Assembly: GCF_946887195.1 (NCBI RefSeq)
Contig: NZ_CAMPKE010000007.1
Location: forward strand, 62,001 to 126,000
Reading direction: 5' to 3'
DNA from: an uncultured Halomonas sp.
GTDB taxonomy: Bacteria; Pseudomonadota; Gammaproteobacteria; Pseudomonadales; Halomonadaceae
DNA: 64,000 bases
Shown: positions 17,901 through 26,328 of the stretch, in pieces
Numbering within the stretch: the stretch's first letter is position 1
How the letters are laid out: each line of letters begins with the position of its first letter
Notes under the pieces: generated by a model
What the model was told of the DNA's origin: nothing
The model's input: the letters and a program-made list of their open reading frames with translations, nothing else
The model's database searches: none
Program-made: the position numbers and the translations under genes

Positions 17901-20900
17901 GCTAGATAATTATAAACACGCTTTTTCTTCGGCCCTTCATTCGGTGCGCCGGTCGGCTGATTGTGTTGCCAACCATTAGAGGGCCTATCCCAGGGCGTAG
18001 GGTCCAATTGGTTTTCTTCAGCAAGGATACGGAGAACGCTATCACATATTTGGCGAAATACTTCAGAGGACAAACCGAATGGTGGCTGCAAAGTCGGCAC
18101 AGGTGGAAACGCGAGATGGCCAATCCCTTGAGCTTCTAGGTCATACAGAAGACGGCCAGTCAAAGCTCGCCAGGCACTTCTACGAAGAGAAGTGCCGATT
18201 TTCTCGATCTCCACAGGCCTCGCCTCATCACTTAACTTCGGAATCAGGTGACCATCGGCTGACTCGAAGATTGAGGTCCAATCTCGATTGTCTGCAATAA
18301 TTTTTTTATCAATGGATGCCCCTCCAGGGTTGACACCCATTTCGATAAAATCCTGCCACAAAGGACTAATAACTTTATTAGAATCAGGCTTAGCAAGAAT
18401 ATCATCAACCCGAACATACCCTTCCCTGTAGGCGCGAACACGCTCTACTTGTTCAAGCTGCGCAGGAAGCGCACCTTCAGCATCATTCTTCACAAAACTC
18501 GCCGCCTGAACGAAAAGGTTGAACTGATGTAATTTTCCGTCCGCCTCACCGAATGCTTGCTTAATCCTATTTCGCAACTCTGGAATCTTGTCTCGCTGCC
18601 CTGACTCTACGAGAACCAGCGCCTCTTTCATTGCGGGATCAAGTCCGCTTACAGCGCGCTCTTTTAATTCTCTATTGAGGAACGTTCGCAGCAAGAGCTT
18701 CCACTGCTCTTCTTCCACTCCAACCGAAAGGTTAGCTGCAGCTTCCCGACTATCTGAAAAAGCGACGAGCTTTCTAGCTTTACCATTCGGCAAGGTACTC
18801 ATGACGTGCTTTGAGAAAAGATGCGACATTCTTGCCAAACCAGTTACAAAAGAACGGATCGGCGTACGGCGCCCATACCGCTCTGAATAATCGATCAGGC
18901 ACGATGGACAACGTTGGGGCATCGCAGAGTACCGATGGTGATCTTTTTCTGCCAATTTCGTTGGATCAATCTGAAACCAATAACAAGCCAGCTGTCTATT
19001 TTCGATTTTACGCCCAAGGGAAACCAGACCGGTGATGGGATTTATACTTGCAGGAACCCAGCGGGCGGACATGTACGCTAACGGCTTACCAGGACGATCA
19101 CTCGTCGAACTTGTCTCAATTGTACCGTGCTGCCACTTTAGATCTTCCTCAGAGGCAGTCTTATCATCTGGCCCGCGTAGCCAAACGACACCTACATCCC
19201 TATAGCTCTGGGCATCAGTTCGAGTTTCGACTGTAGTCTCCGGAAGCCCCTCTATTTGTGTTTCGAGAGACGTTAATTCGAACTCTCTTTCAAGCCCTAA
19301 TCCATTTTTAAGTGCAATCTTATTGCCACACAGCAGCTGGGTTCCGCAGCACTCACAATACAGAACCTCTAGGACACGCCGCCCCTCGATAGAGAGCTTC
19401 CGTTCAGGCAAGAGATCTCCAACCCGTCGATGCCCGTCTTCCTCTCGCAAACCAATCGTAGCCCACAGGCCATCGATGTTCTTTGCCATCCAATGGAAGC
19501 GGAGGCTGGGTATAGCCAGCTTTCTGGCTTTCGCATAGTCGGAGCCAATCGCATAGAAAAGCCCTCTAGTGGCCGTTACTCGCTCGTCTGGTGACAAGCT
19601 CGAAAACCAGTAGTTGGAAATCTCATCCAACGGTTTTGCTCTTATCTGGCCATTAGAATCGAACGCGGCCAGAATACACTTGTTGGTGCGTTCTTGATCT
19701 AGTTTTAACTGATCAACAACAGCCTCCAGTGCGGATTGATCTTCGCAACCTTTCGCTTTCGCCTTACCAATCTTGACGCAAATTTCCGTTAAATTTTGAT
19801 CGAATTCAGGTATTTCACCGTCCAATGGATATTTGGGTTCACCTGATTCTATATGGAAGCGTGCTTTTGCTTCGTTAGGCGTATAACCAAAAAATCCACC
19901 GAGGTATTCATAGGTTAGATCATCATTGCCATCCAAAGATGCACTGGAGGCGAGAATACGAAGTTGCGGACTGTCCGGGCTAAGTCCGAGCCTATCTATT
20001 AGGAGGCGTACCAGATAAGCCACCTCCGTACCTGCAGAGCTGCGGTGGAGATGCAGTTCGTCAATGATTAGCTGGAAGACATTATTTTCGCGATCTTCGC
20101 TAAGCCACTGTCGCGTCGACTCGAAGATATCAGAGTCAGCCCGATCACCGGAAATATTCGGATCGGGGTGCCTCATCAGCATGATGGATAACATGCTCAG
20201 GTTTGTAACCAGTATATCAGGCGGCGCTGCTTGCATTTCCCATCGGTGGAACATCTCCGCAGCGTCTGGCGACATGCGCCTTATAAAGCTAGTTTCTTCA
20301 ACTGCATCGGCCAATTCCTTCTCAGCAGCCTTTATATTTTCTTGGTTATCAGTTGCCTCTGCGTCAGCTAGCTCTTTGCGGCACCGTTCGAGTTTATTAC
20401 GCATCAAGACATGGTCGTTAATGGCCGCCTTCAAGTCCGCAGTGAGCGCTGACCTTTTGTTGCTATTTGGTTTTCCATCGGCCTTGAAAGGATGCCCGGC
20501 AACTGGCGTTGATCCGTTATAACGGCCGAACCGGATCCTGTTCCCGGCGAGGTGGCGATCCAGAGCTTCGAGAGCCTCGTCAGAGTCAAGCGCGAGACGG
20601 AGACGAGATACTTGGTCTTCTACCAGCGCATTCATCGGATATAGTACGAGTGCTCGAACAGCAGCTGGACGATTTTCGCCCCGTAATTCTTTTCTGGTTG
20701 AATCCCATCTCGGTGGATTGTTGGTAGTCCACTCTCCTGAAGACCTCGTGGGTTGGGTCCATTGACTCGAGGAACAGGTACCTTCTCGAATAATGTTCGC
20801 TAGCGCTGGAAGCAGAAAAGCTTCTGTCTTTCCAGACCCCGTCCCGGTTACGACAACGCAATGCTTACCTTTTAGTGACTCCCGAAGCATTGTTTGCTGG

Positions 20901-21199
20901 TGCTTATAAAGTGGATACTCGCCACTAAACAGGCCCGCTCCAATTATCGCCTTGAAGGCCTCTCTACCAGCTGGGCTAAAGCCGGGAAGATCATCGCCGG
21001 AGAGGTTGGCTAGTGGACTGCCCGACTTATAGGACTGGGTTGGTTCAACATAAGGTCGCTGAAAGAGAACTCCTGGTTGATCTAATAAATTATTTCTATC
21101 TTCCTCGAAGGTCGATGAGTTAGTCCCGAAAGCCGAGGTTATATACCGCTTGATTCCATCCTGCAAAGCTTCGTGGGCACCTATTGGATCTTTCATCAT
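14942..21199 (-). CDS. druE: DruE-like giant DUF1998 helicase (Druantia-type defence)
   Basis: 2085 residues from the ATG at 21199 (AAAGAGAA upstream; the frame extends further but would overlap the upstream gene by 137 bp). Helicase domain 1 has Walker A GTGSGKT (119-125), LVLYPMNALVEDQ (185-195), PDILVTNLSML, box DELH (380-383) and SSASL (418-422). A coiled-coil-like insert lies near 265-305. Domain 2 has KLVAFSDSREAAAN (810-823) and QRVGRAGRKG (1288-1297). Cysteine pairs at 615-624, 764/767, 1155/1158 with 1170/1173, and 1538/1541 with 1578/1581 suggest zinc knuckles. The C-terminal third has a DUF1998-like core around GELYLADAHPNGAGLVD (about 1766-1782). Size and fused helicase-DUF1998 layout match DruE rather than separate DrmA/DrmB of DISARM. 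Confidence 0.85.
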   Translation of the reverse strand: MMKDPIGAHEALQDGIKRYITSAFGTNSSTFEEDRNNLLDQPGVLFQRPYVEPTQSYKSGSPLANLSGDDLPGFSPAGREAFKAIIGAGLFSGEYPLYKHQQTMLRESLKGKHCVVVTGTGSGKTEAFLLPALANIIREGTCSSSQWTQPTRSSGEWTTNNPPRWDSTRKELRGENRPAAVRALVLYPMNALVEDQVSRLRLALDSDEALEALDRHLAGNRIRFGRYNGSTPVAGHPFKADGKPNSNKRSALTADLKAAINDHVLMRNKLERCRKELADAEATDNQENIKAAEKELADAVEETSFIRRMSPDAAEMFHRWEMQAAPPDILVTNLSMLSIMLMRHPDPNISGDRADSDIFESTRQWLSEDRENNVFQLIIDELHLHRSSAGTEVAYLVRLLIDRLGLSPDSPQLRILASSASLDGNDDLTYEYLGGFFGYTPNEAKARFHIESGEPKYPLDGEIPEFDQNLTEICVKIGKAKAKGCEDQSALEAVVDQLKLDQERTNKCILAAFDSNGQIRAKPLDEISNYWFSSLSPDERVTATRGLFYAIGSDYAKARKLAIPSLRFHWMAKNIDGLWATIGLREEDGHRRVGDLLPERKLSIEGRRVLEVLYCECCGTQLLCGNKIALKNGLGLEREFELTSLETQIEGLPETTVETRTDAQSYRDVGVVWLRGPDDKTASEEDLKWQHGTIETSSTSDRPGKPLAYMSARWVPASINPITGLVSLGRKIENRQLACYWFQIDPTKLAEKDHHRYSAMPQRCPSCLIDYSERYGRRTPIRSFVTGLARMSHLFSKHVMSTLPNGKARKLVAFSDSREAAANLSVGVEEEQWKLLLRTFLNRELKERAVSGLDPAMKEALVLVESGQRDKIPELRNRIKQAFGEADGKLHQFNLFVQAASFVKNDAEGALPAQLEQVERVRAYREGYVRVDDILAKPDSNKVISPLWQDFIEMGVNPGGASIDKKIIADNRDWTSIFESADGHLIPKLSDEARPVEIEKIGTSLRRSAWRALTGRLLYDLEAQGIGHLAFPPVPTLQPPFGLSSEVFRQICDSVLRILAEENQLDPTPWDRPSNGWQHNQPTGAPNEGPKKKRVYNYLAKVAGDKTINLEVLKKSVVDAFKSVGHSPSADSWAVVKLEKLWVRVVKPEDHPWECGNCGQVHWQASAGVCSRCLDKLEIQPNGKASAGQKEEKHYYAYEAKDESSTFRIHSEELTGQTQDQAQRQRHFRDIFFDDETVEGIGTRRALENVDAIDFLSVTTTMEVGVDIGSLQAIMQANMPPERFNYQQRVGRAGRKGQAFSVAFTFCRGQTHDRIHFEHPREMTGGVPPQPRLAMGDDQRILAERLIAKEILRRACRDAGISWTSTSQEPDTHGEMGTLAEAGQTISSVEYWIDEHQGSIRELAHLVSAGSGVSTDALVRFVHALPRKTREAVDDTGFVATTLAHRLAEAGILPMFGMPTSVRDLYFHLPQGRASEAKTLNRPADQAIADFAPGAERTWDKRRLIPKYIVAPILSKPGGFGWRVSGPPIGAAYIHVRCGACRQLNTEPVPIGELQGFLSKKGVWNPSWLVEPPQGVECPNCGMLGARPFMAVAPRAFATDMNISRPALGGGENRGRSGSTDISSPMLSSEGYEKACNAHVKLERQAPVFRTNTNSGDYFGFRENKGLQETYVEAESIWCTDEENPEFRVALTSAKTTDILAIRMLDGNGLTYFEGTNEARLARRRAAWYSAATILQRAIALELDVDSLDIEIASVHAVTDKGKGGGELYLADAHPNGAGLVDSTREQLESILRGCLFGKGATPRMGKMIREEIELSLEAGNEWRSPDLLLRGFRNRQVHGLLDWELGIELLASMLDEDFKPGLDKVADGRLLPTGKDGDWLLRAGKLVDIWVSNGFPADSVVHEDTVHGWVLDGVLNVVVHPLWDGSPSERNAIGNAHLLAAEKDLKEIRRVDSFNLARRMVWVRANLSIDDVFIVEDVDASSPSGVPSTVSTSTKNVVTIDDLYKNTDDDIVTFDDQSWKITGPYTLNQLGDGEEWLAATSTGKLLSVRVSYKHGMKAPRLRTSNGFVPSNEAALFSFVAQRIK

Positions 21200-21233
21200 A
21201 TTCTCTTTTGATTTTATCTGGTACAGCTGTGTT

Positions 21234-24200
21234 TCAGATTGCGTCAAGAACCGCCCCGAGCTTACCAGCAATGATTCTGGCAATATTTTCGGGGACGTAC
21301 CTGTAAGCAAGCCACTTTCCATCAGCCATATCTGTGTAGAATCTGTTAGCAGAAAACTCAGGCAAACCATCTTTCTTTCGGATAAGCAGTAGTCTGCTGT
21401 TCGTATTCTCGGTAATATCTTTTTGAAGTGTTAGAACATCTGGTGAGTCACCGCTGCATAAGACGAGAGCGCGTTCAAGAACTGTTGGTAGACTGATGCG
21501 AGCCGGAAGCCAAATTGTTCTCCTAGCTGATTCATAGGTGATGGGCAAGGGGTGAACACCATCCATCTCAGGATAAAGGCTTATGTGCTTGGCAAATGCG
21601 TCGAGAGCCAACCAGACACCCCAGCGAGAGTCATTGACAAACGCGTACTTCCCTTGGTCTGCAAGCACGTACAGATTACCTACCCCAATATCGAGATCCC
21701 GAACCCTCCATAGTTCGCACACATCACCTCGAGGTATCGCAGTAAAACGTCCCGTCGACGCATTTAATCGCATTGCTCCCTCTCGCGCACTGCCAATAGA
21801 CTCCATGGTATTCCTGAACGTCTCGTCCCTGAATAATCCTAGGGAAGCAGACCAGCTAGCAACCGAAATGCAAGGTTTCTCTGAAAATCGGAAGCCAATC
21901 TGGCTGCAGGTCTCAAGAGCAACTGATCTGTCGCTGATTACTAAGCGCCAAGGCTCGAATACGCCCCGATTGCTGTTAAGCTGGTGTGCCGACCAAGCTT
22001 CAGTCTTACGAGCGATGATTTTCCAATGGTCAATACGTAGGGTTCCTGCCACAGCCCAAATCGGCCGGCCAGCAAAAGTTAAAGGAAGTGAATATAGAGT
22101 CGGTTTGATCGCGTGTATCCGCGCGATGTGGCCCTTGTAGGTAGTGGAAACCCCTAAATAACCTCTTCGCCTAAGCTCCAATAAAAGAAGAACTGGCTCG
22201 TCCAACTCCCCAGTTGAAAGCAAAAGTCGCTGCAATAAATCTCTAGCCACTCCATAATCCAAGCTACCAGATTGGGCAAGTGCATCAAGAAACATCTCAT
22301 GGATGCCTACCTTTAGATTCTGGCAGCCGACACTGGAGCCCAACTCAACATCCGTAAGAGCGTAGTCATTTAGTTCGCTGGGTGTTTCTGTCGACTTGTC
22401 GCGCGCAGTGCCTAAGACTACACCCGACAATCCTTCATAAGAGTGGATATGTCTTCCAATATTATCAAGACTGAATGGCTTACCCGTATCCACTACATCC
22501 CCACCCAGATCTGCAACCCTTAATTTTGCCTGTCCCAGGCTTGATCCATTAGCGGAAATTGCTTTGAGTTCGTAAGAGGCGCTTCTTGAATGAGGAAGCC
22601 TAAATTTAAACCGCCTCAGAGGCCTCCAATCGACATGGTCAGCCGCGTTTACCGAGAGAGGCGAAGATTGCTCTTCTACTTCAATGCCCCCAGAGCAATC
22701 AACACGCGCGCCCAGCGGCGCATCTAGCTCTATGAACGGGAGGTCATAAGGCAAGTACATCCGGCTGTAGCCACGCCGAATCGACTTTCCCCCGACAAAA
22801 CGTATCGCGCGCGGTCGTGGGCGGGCGCCCTTCTCTCCGTCGGGAAGTATGCGCTGTTCTTCGGATAACGAGGCGCAATCAACTAGACGAACAATAAGCC
22901 AATCTTTTGGAACACCCAATGCCGAAATCACCTCACACTCGGGTTTTTCGCGCTCAATGTACCCCTGAAGTGCTTGAACACTCCGGGGCGGTGCCATCAA
23001 AAAAGCTGACCCGCTCGCTGGTAGGTCCCCCTCCCTCAGCTCAATGTCACCCGTTAAGTTATCTATTGCCGGCGTTAGAACCCAAAGTATTCGCCTCATC
23101 AGCGTAAGCTTTAGCATCGTCGGCTCAGAATCTTCGCTAACAAAACATCGGGCATCAAACTGAACCGTTGTATCAGAAGCTCGCTTGGCGACATCCCAGA
23201 AATCTGCCTCTTGGTTATGAGCCCGAGCAGTGTTTGCTCCTTCTGTTCCGGAAAATTGTCCGCTCCAGATCAGACCATCTCTCTCCAGTTCAAACTTACC
23301 GATGTCCTGAATCGCTGGAACTCGCCAGCTAGGAGACAGTTGCAAAGGAAAATCCCGAATCACTAAGAGAGAAATTCCCATGTAAATCTCGCCTTCATTC
23401 CTGCCGTTAGTTGACGACTCCACACCTGTCGCGCCGCCCCCCCTTATAGGTAGCGTTCCGTCCCAATCAGAATAGGCATTAAAAATTGCAGCACGGATCG
23501 GCTGCACGAAATCATCAATCTCAAGCGCCCTCTGGAATCCAGCAGTAAATATCGACCCACTCGCCCGAGTTTCATTCAAGATTTGCGTTAAAGATTCTTC
23601 TGACAATTCTTGACCAGGCCTAACCTGCGCCTGTGCGAATACTTGTGCCAGATTTTCCATGTCACTCGGTTTAAGAATACTCTGGGACCTTGGAACTCCT
23701 ATTAACCGATAGCCACCTAAAATTCGCCGTTTAAAAAAACCAAACCGGCCATTATTTTTTCTTGTCCATTCCTCCAAGTCATCCCAAACTTTTTCAACTT
23801 GACCCATTTCATGCGAATTAAATTGGTGTTTGAGTTTTAAATCTTTTGCTAACCGATCGTAGTATGAAGTCGCATTCTCGGCATCATTCCTTACTAGCGC
23901 AGCTAGATAAGGCAAGTATGCTGGAGCACGAAGTCCGCGATATTTTATATCGAAATTTCCCGGGTCTTTATAGCTTCGTGAAGGATTTTTTCTTTGTTTC
24001 TTTAGCTTAAGGATGCTACAGGTAAAGCTTTCTTGAGACACAATCCAGTCTGGCCCTTTACGCACAGCTTCTAAGAAGCCAGAATCTCCACCAATGTCCT
24101 GACCTACTTGGTCAAGAAAGTCCTTATCAACACGAAGAAAGACTTCCTCTCCTTCAGATGCCTCAGAAAAGAAGCTCCTTAATAATCGAAGATTCCACTC

Positions 24201-24671
24201 ACTAAATCTATCATCGAGAGGCTTATTTTGAGTGCTGACCATCATTTTCATTAGACGACTGAGCGGACTAGATGTATCGTGAGCAGAATCTAGAAGTTCA
24301 TCGCAGGAAGCATTCACTAAATATATCTGACCTTCATGCGCAAGAATTGCCAACACATTTCCTGCCACAGCATAATTACCGAGGGCATTGATAAAAATTT
24401 GTGGATCACCCGATGCAGTATCGCTTCGATACAGGACTGACTCCGTTTGTTTTAAGCCATCAAGATGGACAAACCAAGTTGTAACAGTAACGACACCTTG
24501 TGCTCCTTTAGCGTATGACGCATAGTCATGCAACCCTACTCTTCGCATGTAATCAACGAATTGGTCATCTACACTTATTTTATTCCCTTCCAATTCTGGA
24601 GCAAGATAACCAGCATCCAAATCACGTGTCGAAAAGAAGCGACTAATTTCTTCTATGCTTCTACCTGACAT
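21234..24671 (-). CDS. druH: Large protein of unknown fold upstream of druE, DruH-like
   Basis: 1145 residues; the ATG at 24671 has GGGGGAGAG just upstream. No Walker, nuclease, methylase or zinc motif is seen. The sequence is a mixed alpha/beta, moderately acidic protein with no signal peptide or membrane helix. It is the first gene of an operon with the DruE-like helicase (35 bp gap to its chosen start) and the NERD helicase. Druantia type III consists of just DruH and DruE, and a long uncharacterised protein encoded next to DruE fits DruH; this name therefore rests on context and size, not on a recognised domain. Low GC compared with the flanking chromosome suggests acquisition as a block. 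Confidence 0.6.
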   Translation of the reverse strand: MSGRSIEEISRFFSTRDLDAGYLAPELEGNKISVDDQFVDYMRRVGLHDYASYAKGAQGVVTVTTWFVHLDGLKQTESVLYRSDTASGDPQIFINALGNYAVAGNVLAILAHEGQIYLVNASCDELLDSAHDTSSPLSRLMKMMVSTQNKPLDDRFSEWNLRLLRSFFSEASEGEEVFLRVDKDFLDQVGQDIGGDSGFLEAVRKGPDWIVSQESFTCSILKLKKQRKNPSRSYKDPGNFDIKYRGLRAPAYLPYLAALVRNDAENATSYYDRLAKDLKLKHQFNSHEMGQVEKVWDDLEEWTRKNNGRFGFFKRRILGGYRLIGVPRSQSILKPSDMENLAQVFAQAQVRPGQELSEESLTQILNETRASGSIFTAGFQRALEIDDFVQPIRAAIFNAYSDWDGTLPIRGGGATGVESSTNGRNEGEIYMGISLLVIRDFPLQLSPSWRVPAIQDIGKFELERDGLIWSGQFSGTEGANTARAHNQEADFWDVAKRASDTTVQFDARCFVSEDSEPTMLKLTLMRRILWVLTPAIDNLTGDIELREGDLPASGSAFLMAPPRSVQALQGYIEREKPECEVISALGVPKDWLIVRLVDCASLSEEQRILPDGEKGARPRPRAIRFVGGKSIRRGYSRMYLPYDLPFIELDAPLGARVDCSGGIEVEEQSSPLSVNAADHVDWRPLRRFKFRLPHSRSASYELKAISANGSSLGQAKLRVADLGGDVVDTGKPFSLDNIGRHIHSYEGLSGVVLGTARDKSTETPSELNDYALTDVELGSSVGCQNLKVGIHEMFLDALAQSGSLDYGVARDLLQRLLLSTGELDEPVLLLLELRRRGYLGVSTTYKGHIARIHAIKPTLYSLPLTFAGRPIWAVAGTLRIDHWKIIARKTEAWSAHQLNSNRGVFEPWRLVISDRSVALETCSQIGFRFSEKPCISVASWSASLGLFRDETFRNTMESIGSAREGAMRLNASTGRFTAIPRGDVCELWRVRDLDIGVGNLYVLADQGKYAFVNDSRWGVWLALDAFAKHISLYPEMDGVHPLPITYESARRTIWLPARISLPTVLERALVLCSGDSPDVLTLQKDITENTNSRLLLIRKKDGLPEFSANRFYTDMADGKWLAYRYVPENIARIIAGKLGAVLDAI

Positions 24672-24696
24672 ATCAAGACTCTCCCCCCACTGGACT

Positions 24697-24744
24697 ACCT
24701 TTTAAAAGGTTACATTTATACTGTAGAATTTAGAACAGGGTTAA
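24697..24744 (-). promoter_or_regulatory. Promoter and operator-like palindrome of the Druantia-like operon
   Basis: On the minus strand TTAACC (24744-24739) is followed after 18 bp by TATAAA (24720-24715). Immediately downstream, where transcription would begin, lies the perfect 14-bp palindrome ACCTTTTAAAAGGT (24697-24710). The start codon is 26 bp further on. Such an arrangement suits a repressor that blocks the promoter; no adjacent regulator gene was found. Confidence 0.55.
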
Positions 24745-24863
24745 CTCCTTGCTTGATCCTAAAACTTATTTTCTGCATCACGTGCCTGTTCGCCAACGCT
24801 ACTGGTCAATGCACAGTTCGGACGATGTAACAGATGGTGCTGAACTGGGGTGGCTTGCTATTT

Positions 24864-25148
24864 TCATAGAGGCAGCGCGTTCAAGGCCGCCCTGCCCGTT
24901 CTGGCAGTATTTTTGAACTGTGCAGTCAATTGAGCCTGACACAAGTTTTTTAGATGCCCCTTGAATAATAGATGGACGCGCTTCAAGGTCAGTTCATGAA
25001 AAGAGCTCGGCCATTCCCGGGTATCGGGAAACAACAACTCCGGGGCAATGGGCAGCTTGATACCGGGGACCACCTTGTGCATTGCCTGCAACAAGCTGCT
25101 GGTCTGCTTCTGGAGTTGGTCAAGCGGCACGGGTTCCCGTCCAGACAT
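24864..25148 (-). CDS. Small hypothetical protein
   Basis: 94-residue frame with a good AAAGGGG ribosome site before its ATG at 25148. It is leucine-rich, mildly basic and lacks signal or membrane segments. No family is recognised. It lies in a 1.2-kb zone between the Druantia-like operon and an IS3 relic, where much of the DNA is decayed, so it may itself be a truncated gene. The stretch 25149-25490 beside it shows no gene or clear signal. Confidence 0.4.
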   Translation of the reverse strand: MSGREPVPLDQLQKQTSSLLQAMHKVVPGIKLPIAPELLFPDTREWPSSFHELTLKRVHLLFKGHLKNLCQAQLTAQFKNTARTGRAALNALPL

Positions 25149-25493
25149 ATTACCCCTTTCTTATTTATGCTGTTAGTGGTAGATACCTTCACGCCCATTA
25201 GCGCTACCTGTAGCTCGGGCACGCTACCGCCACCCCTGAACGCCCATACGATTCATTGGTGACGCAAGGCGATTAGGCACTCCTGAAGACGAACGAGGTG
25301 ATGCAGGTTTAGTAGCATCACCACGGGCATCATCAGGAACGGTCTTAGCTGTCGCTTATATGCGTCATCTATTAAACAGATCTAGGTCAACATATGAAAG
25401 ACCATCTGGCCCCTCTTTCGTCGAGTGATCTTACCCAGCAATCGTGGACACTGATCTAAGCGCTCATTCGGGCCTCGCAGGTCTCAGGGCTAA

Positions 25494-25741
25494 TTATGCA
25501 CTGTGCCGGCGCTGCCGGTCGTAATCCATCTCGATGTGCTCGAACAATTTAGCAATCATGCTGCATTGGTGGAGCTCGTGCCGGCTCAGCAGCGACTGGT
25601 TGCTGCTGGGCCTTGGTCCGCCACTGGTAGAGCTGTCTGAAGGCCAAGCTCTCAGGCGGCAGCACTGATGCCGACACGGTCGGCGAGCGCCAAGACCTCG
25701 GCCTTGTAATTCTGGGAGTAGCGGGTACGGGTTTTCTTCAT
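25494..25741 (-). pseudogene. IS3-family transposase relic, orfA start joined to orfB end
   Basis: From the ATG at 25741 the minus strand reads KKTRTRYSQNYKAEVLALAD and RVGISAAA and then a stop, which is the opening of an IS3-family OrfA. After frameshifts (LYQW...KAQQQP in a second frame) it ends with LFEHIEMDYDRQRRHSA, the typical C-terminus of OrfB. About 1 kb of the original element is thus deleted internally. No terminal repeats were found. It marks the boundary between the AT-rich defence block and the GC-rich MazG/DUF2075 pair. Confidence 0.75.
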
Positions 25742-25864
25742 CGAAGCTGCTCCCGAAAGCTGAGTCTCCGGCCCTGCTTGAGCCTAAATTTAGCGGGAGG
25801 ATGCTTGAGGGAAGACGCCAGGTTGAGAAGGCCGCTGCAGAGGACGAAGCAGCCACGCATCAAG

Positions 25865-26221
25865 TCATTCCTGATAGTGCGTGTACTTTTTCGCACTTCC
25901 CTTCACTTGGTCGGCGGGATATTTCTCCGCATTCTTCTCCATCTTCGCCCGGCATGCCGCTTCGATATCCACGTCCAGCTTGCCCGCCAGCCGGATCAGG
26001 TAGAGCTGAACATCGGCAATTTCTTCGCGCACGGCGGCCAGTTGCTGCTCATCCAGCTCCCTGGACTGCGCCTCGGTCAGCCACTGGAAACACTCCTGCA
26101 GCTCAGCTGCCTCCACCGTCAGCGCCATGGCCAGGTTCTTGGGCGAGTGGAACTGGTCCCAGTCGCGCTCGGTGGCGAACTGGTCCATGGCGTCTCGGAG
26201 CTGCTTGAACGGGTCTGACAT
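25865..26221 (-). CDS. MazG-like nucleotide pyrophosphohydrolase
   Basis: 118-residue all-alpha NTP pyrophosphatase of the MazG/dCTPase-like group. The metal-binding helices are clear: EAAELQECFQWL (37-48) and REEIADVQLYLIRLA (65-79), then the phosphate-contacting tail RAKMEKNAEKYP (91-102). Such enzymes hydrolyse nucleoside triphosphates to monophosphates and pyrophosphate, in housecleaning or to drain nucleotide pools. It lies 107 bp downstream of the DUF2075 fusion gene on the same strand and shares its high GC, so the two probably travel together. A role in defence by nucleotide depletion is possible but inferred. The gene is full-length for the single-domain family. Confidence 0.9.
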   Translation of the reverse strand: MSDPFKQLRDAMDQFATERDWDQFHSPKNLAMALTVEAAELQECFQWLTEAQSRELDEQQLAAVREEIADVQLYLIRLAGKLDVDIEAACRAKMEKNAEKYPADQVKGSAKKYTHYQE

Positions 26222-26328
26222 CTAGGGGCCACCTGATTCTGTGGTATCGGATAGCAGTGAGCATGCCTGCTCTGCCGCTCGCTATCTAGCCTACATCGGC
26301 ATAGGCGGCCATCCGGCCGCCTGCTTGC

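Noticed and set aside
11241..21199. Druantia type II (DruM methylase with DruE)
   Set aside because: A cytosine methylase is nearby, but DruF and DruG-like genes were not identified, the methylase is paired with vsr, and a decayed IS21 lies between. Type III fits better.
14942..24671. DISARM system (DrmA/DrmB with a methylase)
   Set aside because: In DISARM the helicase and the DUF1998 protein are separate and usually joined by a PLD-type DrmC; here helicase and DUF1998 are one 2085-residue chain and no PLD motif is present. The Dcm gene is separated by an IS relic.
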